NCBI GenBank assembly: GCA_009602735.1
Contig: WELA01009689.1
Coordinates: forward strand, 33,575-82,315
DNA: 48,741 bases
Source of the DNA: Mesotaenium endlicherianum
Lineage: Eukaryota > Streptophyta > Zygnematophyceae > Zygnematales > Mesotaeniaceae
Direction: 5' to 3'
In this document: one piece after another, positions 1 to 10,302 of the stretch
How the letters are laid out: the number at the start of each line of letters is the position of its first letter
Position numbering within the stretch: position 1 is the first letter of the stretch
Notes under the pieces: model-generated
Databases searched by the model: none
What the model was told of the DNA's origin: nothing
The model's input: only the letters and a program-made list of their open reading frames with translations
Position numbers and translations under genes: made by a program

Positions 1-2
1 AG

Positions 3-89
3 ACTTCAGGGAGGCAGCCTGCCACCATCAAGAAGCAGCAGAAGACCCCTTGGAGGCAGCCTGCAAGAACAAGAAAGAGGAAAAATTGA
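3..89 (+). pseudogene. Family-A chromovirus pol, C-terminal tail (partial)
   Basis: The window opens inside the last codons of a Ty3/gypsy pol ORF, which ends at TGA 87-89. The nucleotides match 28985-29070, the end of the other family-A copy, almost base for base. The encoded tail is basic, rich in Lys, Arg and Gln, and follows the chromodomain in the other copy. Nothing catalytic is present here; the rest of the element lies left of the window. The match to the second copy makes the frame and identity secure, but whether this copy was intact upstream cannot be seen. Confidence 0.8.
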
Positions 90-854
90 CATTATACACT
101 CTTCTCTTCTTGCAGTTTCTGGACAGAAAACTAAAACTGCCACTGGTGATAGGTCTCTGCATAATAAATTCTGAAAATTTACCTGGCTGTAGTCCATGAG
201 TAGCCGGTCATTTAGAGTCCAAGTTTGCTCAATTTCGAGCACTGGTGACAGAGATATGATGCTCTGAGTAGAAGGGGGTCAGGCTGCTAGCATTATTAGG
301 GCATATACCTTCTGACATTGTGCCCTTCTCTGAAATTGGAATGCTCTGAAACTCAAGACTCTGGTAGAACATTTTACAGCACCCAGTTTGAGACTTAGTT
401 TGCAGAATTTGGAGAAGTATAGAAGGACTTATGATTTTCAGAGGTTTCTGCACAGGTTTGGAGGAGTGCCTACTCTCTCAGCTCTCAACGACACTCCAGA
501 AATTAGAATGCTCTCAAATTTGGTGACCCGGTAGAGTTCGCCAACGCGGTCCGTCTGGCACTCAAATTTTCAGATTTGGAGCAGTTCTGTGGCCGCTATG
601 ATTTTTTGAATTTGTGGCAGATTTGGGCCAACTTGTACAATATTCTTAATCATTAAGGAGTAGGCTAGCCAATAAGGTCACACCACCTACGACCTTACCT
701 AGTCTACCTTACATGTGTAGCACCTGACTTGGCGCCTTTGACTAGTCCTCTTCACATGTGTGGCATCTGACTTGAAACTGTTGACTAGTTTGCTCCACAT
801 GTGTAAGACCTGACTTGACGCGCCGAGACGTCGCTTTTTCTATCGGGGGGGTGA
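90..854 (+). other. 3' untranslated region and polypurine tract of family-A element
   Basis: This stretch is noncoding and aligns along its length with 29071-29833, the same region of the second A copy. It ends in a G-rich polypurine tract (845-854, seven G followed by TGA) directly before the LTR. Short ORFs on either strand here are not conserved and look accidental. Confidence 0.75.
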
Positions 855-1357
855 TGTAGTGATTTGAGTTATTATATATTAGTTTGCATATATTTTAATG
901 TTTTCAAATATATTTGGAGTAGTATTGTGTGGAGTCAAGTGTGAATAGGTACTCTAGTAACTTGGTTCATGTCCTTTGAACCTTCCAAGGCATTTTCGAA
1001 GTTAGAGGAAAGACCTAGAAGAACTCCATGTGGCAAAAGTCAAATGTGCTATTTTTAGGTCAAAAGGACATGTGTACATTGTTCTAGAAAGAGGTGGCAA
1101 GTTTTGGGATGTGTTGGGTGCCAACACATTAACATATACTTTCCTAGAAATTACTTATGTGGCAAGTATATAAACAAGAGCTAGAACATAGAAAGACATT
1201 CGAGAATCACTCTTGTACTTGCCAAAATCCAGAAATATATTAACTTTCAAGAAGCCATCTCTCCTTCAAGAAGCTACCACTTGTGTTCAAAGATCCTTGT
1301 CTTGAATAGATAAACTATTCTGTTTTACTAAGTACTTTATCTATCTATTTCACTACA
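855..1357 (+). repeat. 3' LTR of family-A chromovirus (503 bp)
   Basis: The LTR starts TGTAGTGA and ends TCACTACA, an 8-bp terminal inverted repeat with the usual TG...CA ends. It has the same 503-bp length as the LTR at 13503-14005. A TATATAAA box at 1167-1174 is the likely Pol II promoter of the element. The sequence on its right is gag of a different element (D), so this copy inserted into D. The expected 5-bp target duplicate would begin at 1358 (TTGAG); its partner lies outside the window. Confidence 0.9.
1167..1174 (+). promoter_or_regulatory. TATA box in family-A LTR
   Basis: TATATAAA lies about 190 bp before the LTR end and recurs at 13815-13822 in the other full A LTR. It is the expected core promoter for genomic RNA synthesis. 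Confidence 0.6.
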
Positions 1358-1361
1358 TTGA

Positions 1362-2534
1362 GGGGCTCACAAAAATCTTCACTACACTGTACAACTCAAT
1401 GTACCCCTAGGTCAAATACGTGACCGGCTGAATGCGGCAGGAATTGCTGCTGCAGGAGCGAGAGGGACTGTTGAGGACACTACTGAGCGAGTAGAGGTCA
1501 ATGCTGCTTCTGCATTTGCTAATCTACCACCCCAGAGTGTAGACTTAGGAGCATTGTTCGTTCAAATGCAGTCGCAAATGGCGACCATGTATCAGTCCCA
1601 ACAGGAGGACAAAAGAATCATAATGTCCCTACTCCGGGACAGAGACCAACTGGGGTCTCACACCACTAGTGGTGGTGGCCGAGGGCCTAGTAAGCCCAAG
1701 CCGAAACCTCCCCAGGACTATGATCCTGAGGGAAACAGAAAATATTACCTGATCAAGTTTCTCGCGGATGTTGAGCAGTGGCTGGAGAACTACCCAGAAC
1801 TGCAAGATTACGAGAAGGTCAGGCACACCGGTGCGCTACTGAAAGGCAGTGCCGCAGACTGGTGGCTTTACTGGAAGGAAGAGCGTAAGGCTCGGCAACT
1901 CGGTGACCCTACGTGGGTAGAGTTTGTCGAGAAGTTGCATGAGAAGTTTGATGTCATCAACCAGCAGGAGAAAGCTATCTATGCGATGATCTCCCTGACA
2001 CTGAAGCAGACCACTTCAGTTGCTGAGTTTGCTCAAAAGTTCCAAGAGAACATGATGAAGCAGCCTGATTTGCCAGAACGGTATAGGATAGCATACTTCA
2101 GGTATGGCTTGAAATCCGAGGTCTCTGGTCATTTTGCTGAGAAAAAGTATGAGAAACTGGCTGACTTGATCCAGGATGCTGACGCCTGGGATCAGCAGCA
2201 GTTCAATCACAAGCGCCAGAGTAACGCTTTGGTGTCTAAGATTGTCAAAAAGCCCCACGGTTCCTACAATGCAGTTGAAGGAGACCAGGCTGAGGATAAT
2301 CAGGGTGATGAATATGAGTATGAGTACAATGCTATTCAGTCTAGAGGTAGAGGTGGTCCCTCTCGAGGTGGCTATGGAAGGGGTGGTGGTAGGACTAAGC
2401 CGAGACCAGCCTCAGCAAAATCTACTTGCTACCATTGTCAGCAGAAAGGCCACTACAGAGAACAGTGTCCGGTCAAGCACCTGCCTAAGGTCGAGAGAAA
2501 AGACCAGCCTTTAAAAGACAGCAACAGTCAGTAA
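1362..2534 (+). pseudogene. Gag of element D (5'-truncated)
   Basis: The frame is open from 1362, directly after the A LTR, to TAA 2532-2534, so the N-terminus was removed by the insertion and no native start is visible. A Retrotrans_gag capsid-like domain occupies roughly 1760-2200 (WLENYP, ADWWLYW, FVEKLHEKF, GLKSEV motifs). A Gly/Arg-rich nucleic-acid-binding stretch follows (about 2340-2400), then a CCHC zinc knuckle with C-x2-C-x4-H-x4-C spacing (about 2429-2470). Gag packages the element RNA. The frame overlaps pol in the -1 frame with a slippery heptamer at 2510. The equivalent B gag (11399-12790) aligns throughout. Confidence 0.88.
2510..2516 (+). promoter_or_regulatory. Probable -1 ribosomal frameshift site (T TTA AAA)
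   Basis: In gag phasing the bases read T TTA AAA, a fit to the X XXY YYZ slippery rule. It sits 15 nt before the gag stop codon, and the -1 frame from here is open into pol. The same heptamer in the same phase is kept in element B (12766-12772), although the bases after it differ. Confidence 0.6.
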
Positions 2535-5500
2535 TCCAGTCTACTGACTGTGAGGATGCTAGAGATAGTGAGTCGTCACTAGCTGCCCTCGTAGCAGGTA
2601 TTATGGGTCCTGCTGAACTGGATTCACTATGCATGCCTGACAACCAGATAAAGGAGACCATCAGCAATATAGACGTCCAGAGAGTGCACACTCTGGATGC
2701 TCTTGTTCCACCTGATGTCCAACATTTCTTTGCTACGTCAGGAGAACAATGCGAAAGTCAGGAAAAGACAGTCCCCCCTATCCTACTGCATTGCATGATT
2801 GCAGGTAGGAAGGTGAGGGCATTTGTTGACGGAGGGGCGTCACATACTTTTATCCACAAGGACTTAGTTAAGCGGCTAAGGCTGCCTACTGTCACCCAAG
2901 GGAATAGAAAAATATTCCTTGGAGATGCCTCAAGTATCCCGGGAGGAGTTATAACCAAGCCTATTGAGGTCCAGTTAGGTTCTGGCATTGCAGTTCTAAC
3001 TGAAACGCTTACATTTGAGGTACTCAACACTGGCTTTTATGATCTCGTGCTAGGCAGGTCCTGGCTTAATAGACATCAAGCTGAAGTGTGTTGGAGCAGA
3101 GGTACAGTTAAAGTGAGAGGAGCCAGCGATGGGCAGACTGACTTGGCACCCACCAGTGCTCTTCCTCTTGTCCTGTGTGGATGGCAAATGAAGGAAAAGA
3201 AGAGGCTTCCAGAAGGATGCAAGTTGCTGAATGCAATGGAGTTCGTCAAAAGCTGGAACCAGAAGGAGGACAGAATGTTCTGTCTGTTGCAAAGAGAGGT
3301 ACCTCCTCAACCTGAAAAAGTGGTTGAGAAAAAGGTAAGCCCTCCGGAGCACCCTTCTGCTGCAAAAATTGTTGCTCAGTACACATATGTATTTAATATG
3401 CCTCCAGGACTACCCCCTAAGAGGGAAGTAGATCATAGGATTGGTCAATTACTTGGGAGTCAGCCACCTTGGCAACGCACGTATGGCTTGTCTTATGTGG
3501 AGAGCGAGGAGTTGAAAACACAGATTGCAGAGCTTGAGGAAAATGGTTATATTTCTCCCAGTAAATCACCTTACGGCGCACCCATCCTATTTGTTAAGAA
3601 AAAGGATGGCAGTATGCGGATGTGTGTGGATTACAGAGCTCTGAACAGAATTACAGTAAAGATCAAGTATGCTTTACCCAGGATCGAGGACTTGCTTGAT
3701 ACCCTGTCTGGTGCTAAGGTGTTTTGTAAGAAAGATCTCAAGAGTGGTTATCATCAAATCAGAATTGCTGAGGGGGATGAACACAAGACTGCCTTCCGTA
3801 CACGTTATGGACACTATGAGTTCAACGTGATGCCATTTGGACTGACTAATGCTCCTGCCACCTTCATGGGTGCTATGAATGACATTTTCAGACCTTATTT
3901 GGATAAGTTTGTGCAAGTTTTCCTGGATGATATTTTAATATTCTCTAAAGATGAAGCTCAGCACACTGAACACTTAAAGCCAGTCCTGGACACTCTGAGA
4001 ATGAATCACTTATATGCTAAAATGAGCAAGTGTGATTTCTTCAAAGACAGTTTTGAATTCTTAGGCCACATTGTCAGTAAAAAGGGCATCAGCGTGGATC
4101 TTAAGAAAGTCCAGACCATAAGGAACTGGCCAGTACTACAGTCTGTCTCTGAAGTTAGATCCTTCCTCGGGTTGGCTAACTACTATAGGAGATTTATTGA
4201 GAATTATTCCACAAAGGCCAGTAAACTGACTGACCTTACTAAGAAAGACATAGGGTATGTGTGGGGGGAAGAGCAGCAGGCTGCCTTCCAGACCCTAAAA
4301 GATGCCCTTTGTTTTGCCCTAGTGCTAGCCGTGTATGACCCCAGCAAACTGGTGCAGGTGGTTACTGATGCCTCTGACTTTGCCATGGGTGCTATTTTGT
4401 TGCAGCCTGCTGACAAAACCACAAAGGATGGTAAGGTACGGCAAGAGTGGCATCCTGTGTTGTATGAGCCTATGAAATTTAATCCAGCGGAGATTAATTA
4501 CACAGTGCATAATAAAGAGCTGCTAGCTATCATTCATGTACTCAAACAGTGGAGAGGATACTTACATGGTAAAGCTTTTAAGGTGATTACAGATCATCTA
4601 GCTCTGACTCACTTTCAGGAGAAGTGCAAGCTGTCGAGGAGGGAGAACCGCTGGAGCCAGATGCTGGAGCAGTTCCAAGTCCAGATCGACTACAAACCAG
4701 GGAAGTTGAATCCTGCTGATGCACTCTCTAGAAGACCTGACTTGCAAGAAAGGAACTTTAGTCAGCATACTGTAGATAAAGTCCTGTGTGCACTCACTTC
4801 ACTAAAGGTGAAAAAGTCCTTCCTTGAACAACTTAGGAAAGCCTACCTTTCTGACCCAACATTTGAGCCCAGCCCCACTACTGGTGTGTGTCGTGCTACT
4901 GCACTCGGGTATAAGCTCAAGGGAGGGGTCTGGGTGACTGAAACCACTTCAGGCAGGCTGAAGCTGGTCATTCCTAATAACTTGGAAATAAGGTCTCTCT
5001 TACTGAGTCAAGCTCATGACAGTCTCCTGGGTGGACATTTGGGGCAGGCCAAAACTGTTGGCAAACTGGCAAAACATTATCATTGGGAGGAGTTACCCCG
5101 GGAGGTCTTGAAATATGTCAAGTCCTGTGCCCAGTGTCAGAGAAATAAGTCTCAGCACACACCACCCGGAGGTCTCTTGCAACCACTACCCATCCCAGCT
5201 GGACGCTGGGAATCTATATCCATGGACTGGGTGGTCACACTGCCACGAAGTGCTAATGGGCATGATTTGATATTGGTAGTCGTGGATAAACTGACAAAAA
5301 TGGTCATTTTCATCCCCACAACTGTCAAAGTGACTGCACTCGAAACAGCGAGACAGTTTTACAACCATGTAGTATGCCAACATGGGCTCCCTTCTAATAT
5401 CATCTCAGACAGAGACTCAAAATTCACCTCTAAGTTCTGGAGAGCTTTAATGGGGTTAATGGGAGTCAAACAGCTGCTCAGCACAGCAAACCACCCTCAG

Positions 5501-6318
5501 ACTGATGGGCAGACTGAAAGAACTAATCGAGTTCTGCAGGAGGTGCATTAGCATATATTAACCAAAAACAAGATTATTGGGATGACCTGTTGCCTCAAAT
5601 TCAGTTTGCGGTCAACAGGGCGGTGCACGCGTCAACGGGCAAGACTCCTTTTGAACTCAGCCTGGGTAGAGCCCCTAAGTCTCCTTTAGATGTACTGGGG
5701 GAGTCTTTAACTGACCCGGAAGGGATTGACAACCCGGTCTCCCTCCAGTTAACTCAGGAGTTTGCTGACATCCTGTCAGAAGTCCAACAAAACCTGCACA
5801 AAGCCCAAGAAAACCAACAAAAATACGCTAATCAACACCGTCGGGAGCTGACATTTTCTAAGGGCGATTTAGTCAAACTGCATTCTCAGCACCTGTACCT
5901 CCCTGGTGTGGTCAAGAAAAAGCTTGGCCCTGTCTGGGTCGTTCCATATTCGGTGGTACGTCCTGTCGGTCAGAATACTTACAAACTGAACATGTCAGCT
6001 GACTACAAGGGTCACCCGGTCTTTAATGTCTCCTTCCTGGAACCCTACATCAAAGGTGATTCACTGTTCACAGGTCGGTTACCTGTCCAACCGGGACCGG
6101 TCCCCGCTGTCTGGCACGGCAATCCTGAGGAGTATGAGGTCGAGGAGATTTTAGACGCTCGCTCGGTCCGTCGATCGTCTAAATATGTCATGAAGTACCT
6201 CATCCGATGGAAGGGTTACGATGCCTCTGGGGACACTTGGGAATTTAAAGATCAGCTGACCAATGCCAAAGGGGCGTTGAAACGGTTCCACCTTCGGGCG
6301 GCTGGGGCACCTCCCTAA
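2513..6318 (+). pseudogene. Pol polyprotein of element D: PR-RT-RNaseH-INT-chromodomain, one frameshift
   Basis: The first in-frame ATG is at 2603, but the frame is open back into gag, consistent with frameshift expression. A retropepsin-like site ([10 protein letters not shown]) lies near 2821. Reverse transcriptase follows, with [31 protein letters not shown] and the catalytic FLDDIL (about 3920-3945). RNase H shows [13 protein letters not shown] and ends at NPADALSR. Integrase has the H-H-C-C zinc motif (about 5010-5150), then Asp in SMDW, Asp in ISDRDSKF and Glu in [11 protein letters not shown] one-base deletion near 5546-5550, judged against B, puts a TAG at 5549 and shifts the remainder to another frame (readable from about 5551). 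That remainder carries the integrase C-terminus and a chromodomain (about 6130-6300, YEVEEILD, YLIRWKGY, TWEF). A 12-bp deletion near 5575 is also seen relative to B. Confidence 0.9.
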
Positions 6319-6366
6319 CAGTCATTTCAGTTGACACGGAAAGGTGGCAGGAGGTCCCGTCTCCAT

Positions 6367-6382
6367 ATAAGTTGGAGGGGGA
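6367..6382 (+). promoter_or_regulatory. Internal polypurine-tract-like sequence 1
   Basis: The 13 bases ATAAGTTGGAGGG are identical to the terminal polypurine tract at 8393-8405. It could prime plus-strand DNA internally, or mark an older 3' end of the element. Function is inferred only. Confidence 0.5.
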
Positions 6383-6425
6383 TGCGACAGTTAGTGACAG
6401 CTGTGACAGGCAGCCCACCTGTAAA

Positions 6426-6444
6426 ATTAAGTTGGAGGGAGTGG
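6426..6444 (+). promoter_or_regulatory. Internal polypurine-tract-like sequence 2
   Basis: ATTAAGTTGGAGGGA repeats the same motif 59 bp downstream of the first copy. The B element keeps a related form at the matching place. Confidence 0.45.
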
Positions 6445-6642
6445 TATTCTCTGATCACCATATTACACACTCAACCTGCGCTCACACTCACTTGCTCTCT
6501 AACTCAATTTTCCCTTATATTCACTCACACCAAGTATTCCACACTAGGAACTCTCCCGATCCCGTTCCTCTTCATCAAGGGCACTCAGTAGCGGCAAAAT
6601 TTTATGACTTCACTAACTGCATTGTGTGTATGATTGAGCAAG

Positions 6643-8322
6643 ATGACTCAAAAGTCGGAACTCAAGAGGAAGAGAAGGGCGGAAGAGGCACATGCAGAAT
6701 ACTTGCAATCCCGTGGAGACATCGAATCATCTTCCATCTCCGCTCGGGAATCACAACGACTCCAACAACAGCGGGAGGCACAGAAGAAGAAGGAGGAGGA
6801 GGAACAGGCCAGACTGAGGCAGGAAGAAATGGACAGAAAAGCTGCAGAGGAGGCCAAGAAAGCAGAGGAGGAGAGGCAAGCTGAGGAGAAGCGGAAGCAG
6901 CAGGCTGAAGAAGAAGAACAGAGGAGAATCAGCAGCTACCGCTACACGGTGCTGGGCAAGGGCTTCAATCTACTGGAGGAGGCCTTCAAGTATGCCCAGA
7001 GAAGTCGCAGTGAGTCGCAGAAGGAAATCCTCCAGAAGGAAGGGGAGACATCCGAAAACTTTGACAAGTATATAGAGGTCGGCACAGGGCTCCTCCTCTA
7101 CCACGATTACGCCAGGATGGTAGGATATACGGTCCGAGAGGTCAAGGCAATGGCCCAGGTGAACGAAGTAAGGGCTGTCTCGATTCCTGGTATCTGGGGG
7201 GAATATAGGATCATCAGGATGATCCCCAGGGATGCGGACAGCTTCAAGGACTCAACACCCCACAACAGGTTCAAGGCCATGTACAATGAGGTGGAGAGGA
7301 GGAGCTAGGAATTCTTGGCCAGGGAAACCAGTCAGCTGGACTTTGCAGGGCACTGGTACCCTTGTACTCTCAAAAAGACAGACGCTGCCTTCTTCCAAAA
7401 GCCCACTGATTGGCGGTGGATGACCATCAACATGAGGGACCAGCAGAATGACAGGGCGACGGATGAGGATTTCCTGACAGACCTAAACGGGAACATAGTA
7501 TTGCCCCCTCACATTGCGGCTTGGGACCCAAGATTGGATGGAGTCAGAGACTGCATGAGCCAAGAGATGCAGGGGGACAGAAGCAGGGCCCGAGAGTCAT
7601 TCTTCAAAGGGAAGCACGCTTATGCCAAATGGGCAAGTAAGCAGGGGGAAAAGGACCTCTATGCGGTCCGGACTCAGCAGCCCCCGCCAGCACCCAAAAG
7701 GGGAAGGTCAGTAGGATATTCTTTTTCTTGGGAAGAGCTGGAGCAGCGGACAGAGGAGACCCCAGATTTCTCAGAGGAACCCGGGTACGGCGAGGAGGCG
7801 GAGTCGGAGGAAGACGAGGAGGAAGGCGAGGAGGAGGACACTAGCCCCGCCGTGATCCTGACACCTGCCACATCCCCTGTAAGGGAGAAGACGGGGTGGG
7901 CCCCGCCGCAACTCGCTCAAGAGGAGGATATCACTTGGCTGGGGACTGCCAGAGGACAGAGCCCATCTCCAGGCAAGGAGACCCAGTCGGACAGGGCAGA
8001 CAGGAGGGCTGCTCGGGAGATAGCCAGAGGCCGGCCAGCATCTCCCTCGCAGAGAGGGCATGTACCCTTGGCTCATGTCATGCAACATCCTTCTGGGATG
8101 CCGGTATACGTACCTGTCAGCTTGAGGGCTGCCCAAGAGAAGGCTGCCTCCCTTCAGTTTTAGACTGTGCAGGAGGAAACAGCCCAGTTATTGCGTTCTC
8201 CGCCGGGTCCTTACACGGAACCTCCTTCTCTGACAGGCTTCAGAAGACCCCAAGACAGGAGGAGGTCTGGCTCCCCTGAGTNCTCCCCCGAGTATAGGGC
8301 CTCAGGGAAATCTCCCTCCTAA
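6643..8322 (+). pseudogene. ORF3 of element D: extra 3' ORF of unknown function, two TAG stops
   Basis: The frame runs about 559 codons from ATG 6643 to TAA 8320-8322. TAG 7306-7308 (TGG in copy B) and TAG 8161-8163 (CAG in copy B) interrupt it. The start is chosen because B begins at the same codon (MTQKSELKRKRR). The N-terminal ~100 residues are a highly charged Glu/Lys/Arg coiled coil. A middle segment (~100-320) is well conserved with B, with motifs such as KYIEVGTGLLLYHDYARM, HWYPCTLK, WRWMTINMRDQ, PPHIAAWDPRLDG and HAYAKWASKQGEKDLYAV. The C-terminus is acidic, then Pro/Ser/Arg-rich. I recognise no domain, and it is neither envelope-like nor membrane-spanning. It could be a structural or host-derived accessory protein; function is unknown. 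An N base lies at 8282. Confidence 0.75.
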
Positions 8323-8371
8323 GGGCAGCAGGCTGGGGATAACAGGGACAGCACGCTGTTAGTAGTGTTAG

Positions 8372-8390
8372 TGTTGTCGAGGCGACAACA
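8372..8390 (+). promoter_or_regulatory. Perfect 8-bp stem-loop upstream of the polypurine tract (D)
   Basis: TGTTGTCG, loop AGG, CGACAACA. The same structure precedes the polypurine tract in E (23450-23468) and C (38312-38330, one mismatch). A shorter form occurs in B, and a variant with compensatory base changes lies at 22567-22585. Confidence 0.7.
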
Positions 8391-8392
8391 TG

Positions 8393-8407
8393 ATAAGTTG
8401 GAGGGAT
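8393..8407 (+). promoter_or_regulatory. Polypurine tract of element D
   Basis: ATAAGTTGGAGGGAT directly abuts the LTR start. It is the expected plus-strand primer site. Confidence 0.7.
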
Positions 8408-9125
8408 TGTAATGAATCAGTATACTGGTTGACATAATATTCATTTAAATAATATAGTTAAATAAGTTCAGCCTGCTGAACTCTAGTTAATAATCAGTTT
8501 GCTGGACTTTATACTGAATATCTGTTTAACGACTCAGGCCGGAAGTAGCAGGCTGAGGTCACCTTAAGTCAGCTTGCTGACACATTCTTTGACAGCCAGC
8601 TGACTTCAGTACTCGGTAGCAGCGAACTGCCTCGATATGCATCTAAGTGTGGTATGCTAGATGAATGGCCAGATGACATCCCTATGATGGATGGCGATTC
8701 GGGATGATGGGAGATGGCGGTGGATTTGGTTAACCGAGGTCCTACCAACGTGGTTAACTCCCGGGTAGGCGGTGCCATCGCACTGACCGTTGAACAGTAA
8801 ACTCATTCCATGTACATATGCTAGGCATTGCTCTCGAGTTCGGCATTCGGAAACGAGGCCAACTCTCTTCTACAGCTTACCGAGAGAGATCTGAATCCAA
8901 GGCGAGGAGCCATTGATACGCACTGTCTTCTAACCTTGCTTATGAGTTTATTGATTTTCATTATTGAAGCTAGTTTACTCGCATTTGACTGACGAGTATT
9001 ATTAACTGCTAGTGTGTTGTCCTTTGCCGTTAAACCACTTAACGAAAAATACCATAAAGATTACTTGCTGGTATAAAAATCTTTATTAATTGCTAATCGC
9101 CTATTTGGTAAGTCGATTCATTTCA
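8408..9125 (+). repeat. 3' LTR of element D (718 bp)
   Basis: It starts TGTAATGAATCAG and ends ATTCATTTCA. The first third is rich in degenerate GCTGAC/GTCAGC-type motifs. The middle holds the conserved core with CCTACC (8741-8746) and GGTAGG (8764-8769) as an inverted repeat around GTGGTTAACTCC. The solo LTR at 31522-32242 belongs to the same subfamily. Confidence 0.88.
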
Positions 9126-10302
9126 TGTATACACTAAGCGTCTAGTAGTCCACACGAACAGAGCTTACAGTGAGGAACAACATCGCAAACATTTTATTTT
9201 CAATATGGGCCTCAAGGTCCAAGTAGACCTTGTTGCGCACCCACCAATCGTCCCGCTGGAGGAACACCTACCTGCCACATCATCACCCACCTGCCATGTT
9301 ATCACTTGAGCCACTGCGTCACCCTCACACACATCCACACATTGCATCTCTCACGAGCGTCCACTATCTGCACAGAGAAAGTCTGGGAGAAAGTCGACGA
9401 GCGAGAAATCGTTGTATGAAGGGACAGTGGGACAAGGGACAGTGGGACAAATGACTGTGAAATGCAGTACGGGGCACGTCCTACAGCCCCCCTTGCAGGG
9501 AAGACGTGTGTCCGGGCCCTTCAGACGAGTCATGGAACTGAGGTGAGTTGGACTCAGTGGACAAAATTGGGGTATAGGGTACAGGCCAGAAACTCTCAAG
9601 TCGGCCACTCTCTCTGCCACCTTTGAGAGTGCGCTCATGAGTGGGGTGCAGGGCGTAGGGCACCGCTAGCAGGAGCATCAGGTTTTCCCACGTCATACGT
9701 TGTTCTACACAAGTGTGGGGCTGCTCGAGAAAGTGCGCTTGCAAACGTATCTAAGGGGGAGTCAGTTAGGGTTGCTGTCAGAAGCGCACTTGCAAACAGG
9801 GTATTGTATTTGTCGAATTCAGCACGGCATACGGTGGGTTGGTTCTCAACCCCAGCCAGCGCCGCCCACTCTTGCTCACCTTCTGCTCGCACCCCTTCAA
9901 GAAATCTGTCCCCTAGTTCTTAGATCCTGCTCTCAACTCAGCCGTGACAGCCTACGCCTAATTTTCCAATTTATTCTACACATTCACAGCCACGCAGGCG
10001 CGCACTGATGTAGGCACACAGCCACGGTGTCATACCTGCACTTGCAAAGACATCCAACTTTCGTCCAAGCACTCCAGACAGGCCGTATCTGTGTCCAAAG
10101 CCTCCGCCCGTGCCTGAGCATTATCTGCGCGTCCAAGGTCCCCTGTGTGCCCAATGTCTGCCCCAATCCCCACCCTTCCCTCGCACCTTAAACCCCGCCT
10201 AAACCCTCTAGGCCCCCAAGTCCTTTTATTGTAAACCATCGCTCAATCAGCCTTGCAGTGGGTCTCTCTGTATGCATTCCACAATGGCAGTGGGCTGAGG
10301 GT
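9126..10302. other. Unassigned interval between elements D and B
   Basis: I see no convincing gene or transposon here. Short ORFs exist on both strands but show no motif and are not repeated elsewhere. It contains a small tandem repeat of GGGACAGTGGGACAA (about 9420-9450) and two copies of GCNNTTGCAAAC near 9736 and 9787. It may be host intergenic DNA or the interior of the older element into which B inserted. Confidence 0.4.

Larger units (their letters stand above)
6319..6642 (+). other. Spacer between pol and ORF3 of element D
   Basis: No conserved ORF is seen. It holds two copies of the element's own polypurine-tract motif (6367-6382 and 6426-6444) around a run of TGACA-type short repeats. 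The corresponding B spacer (minus strand, about 33150-33540) has the same two purine tracts and an expanded TGACA-rich stretch. Confidence 0.6.
1358..9125 (+). mobile_element. Family-D Ty3/gypsy chromovirus, 5'-truncated by A insertion
   Basis: The order is gag, pol (protease, reverse transcriptase, RNase H, integrase, chromodomain), an extra ORF3, polypurine tract and 3' LTR. The left part, including the 5' LTR, primer-binding site and gag start, is separated by the family-A insertion and lies outside the window. Damage is light: one frameshift near 5548 and two TAG codons in ORF3. It is a close relative of element B (10303-38187), which has the same gene order including ORF3. Confidence 0.88.

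Noticed and set aside
2016..5383. Minus-strand ORFs under the D gag-pol
   Set aside because: They are shadows of the coding strand; the plus strand carries recognised domains.
7674..8136. Ser-rich minus-strand ORFs opposite ORF3
   Set aside because: They mirror the acidic Glu-rich plus-strand run of ORF3.
6643..8322. ORF3 as an envelope gene
   Set aside because: No signal peptide, no transmembrane stretch and no Cys pattern; the protein is highly charged throughout.
9126..10302. Short ORFs of 60-102 codons
   Set aside because: No motif, no second copy in the window, and opposite strands are equally open.
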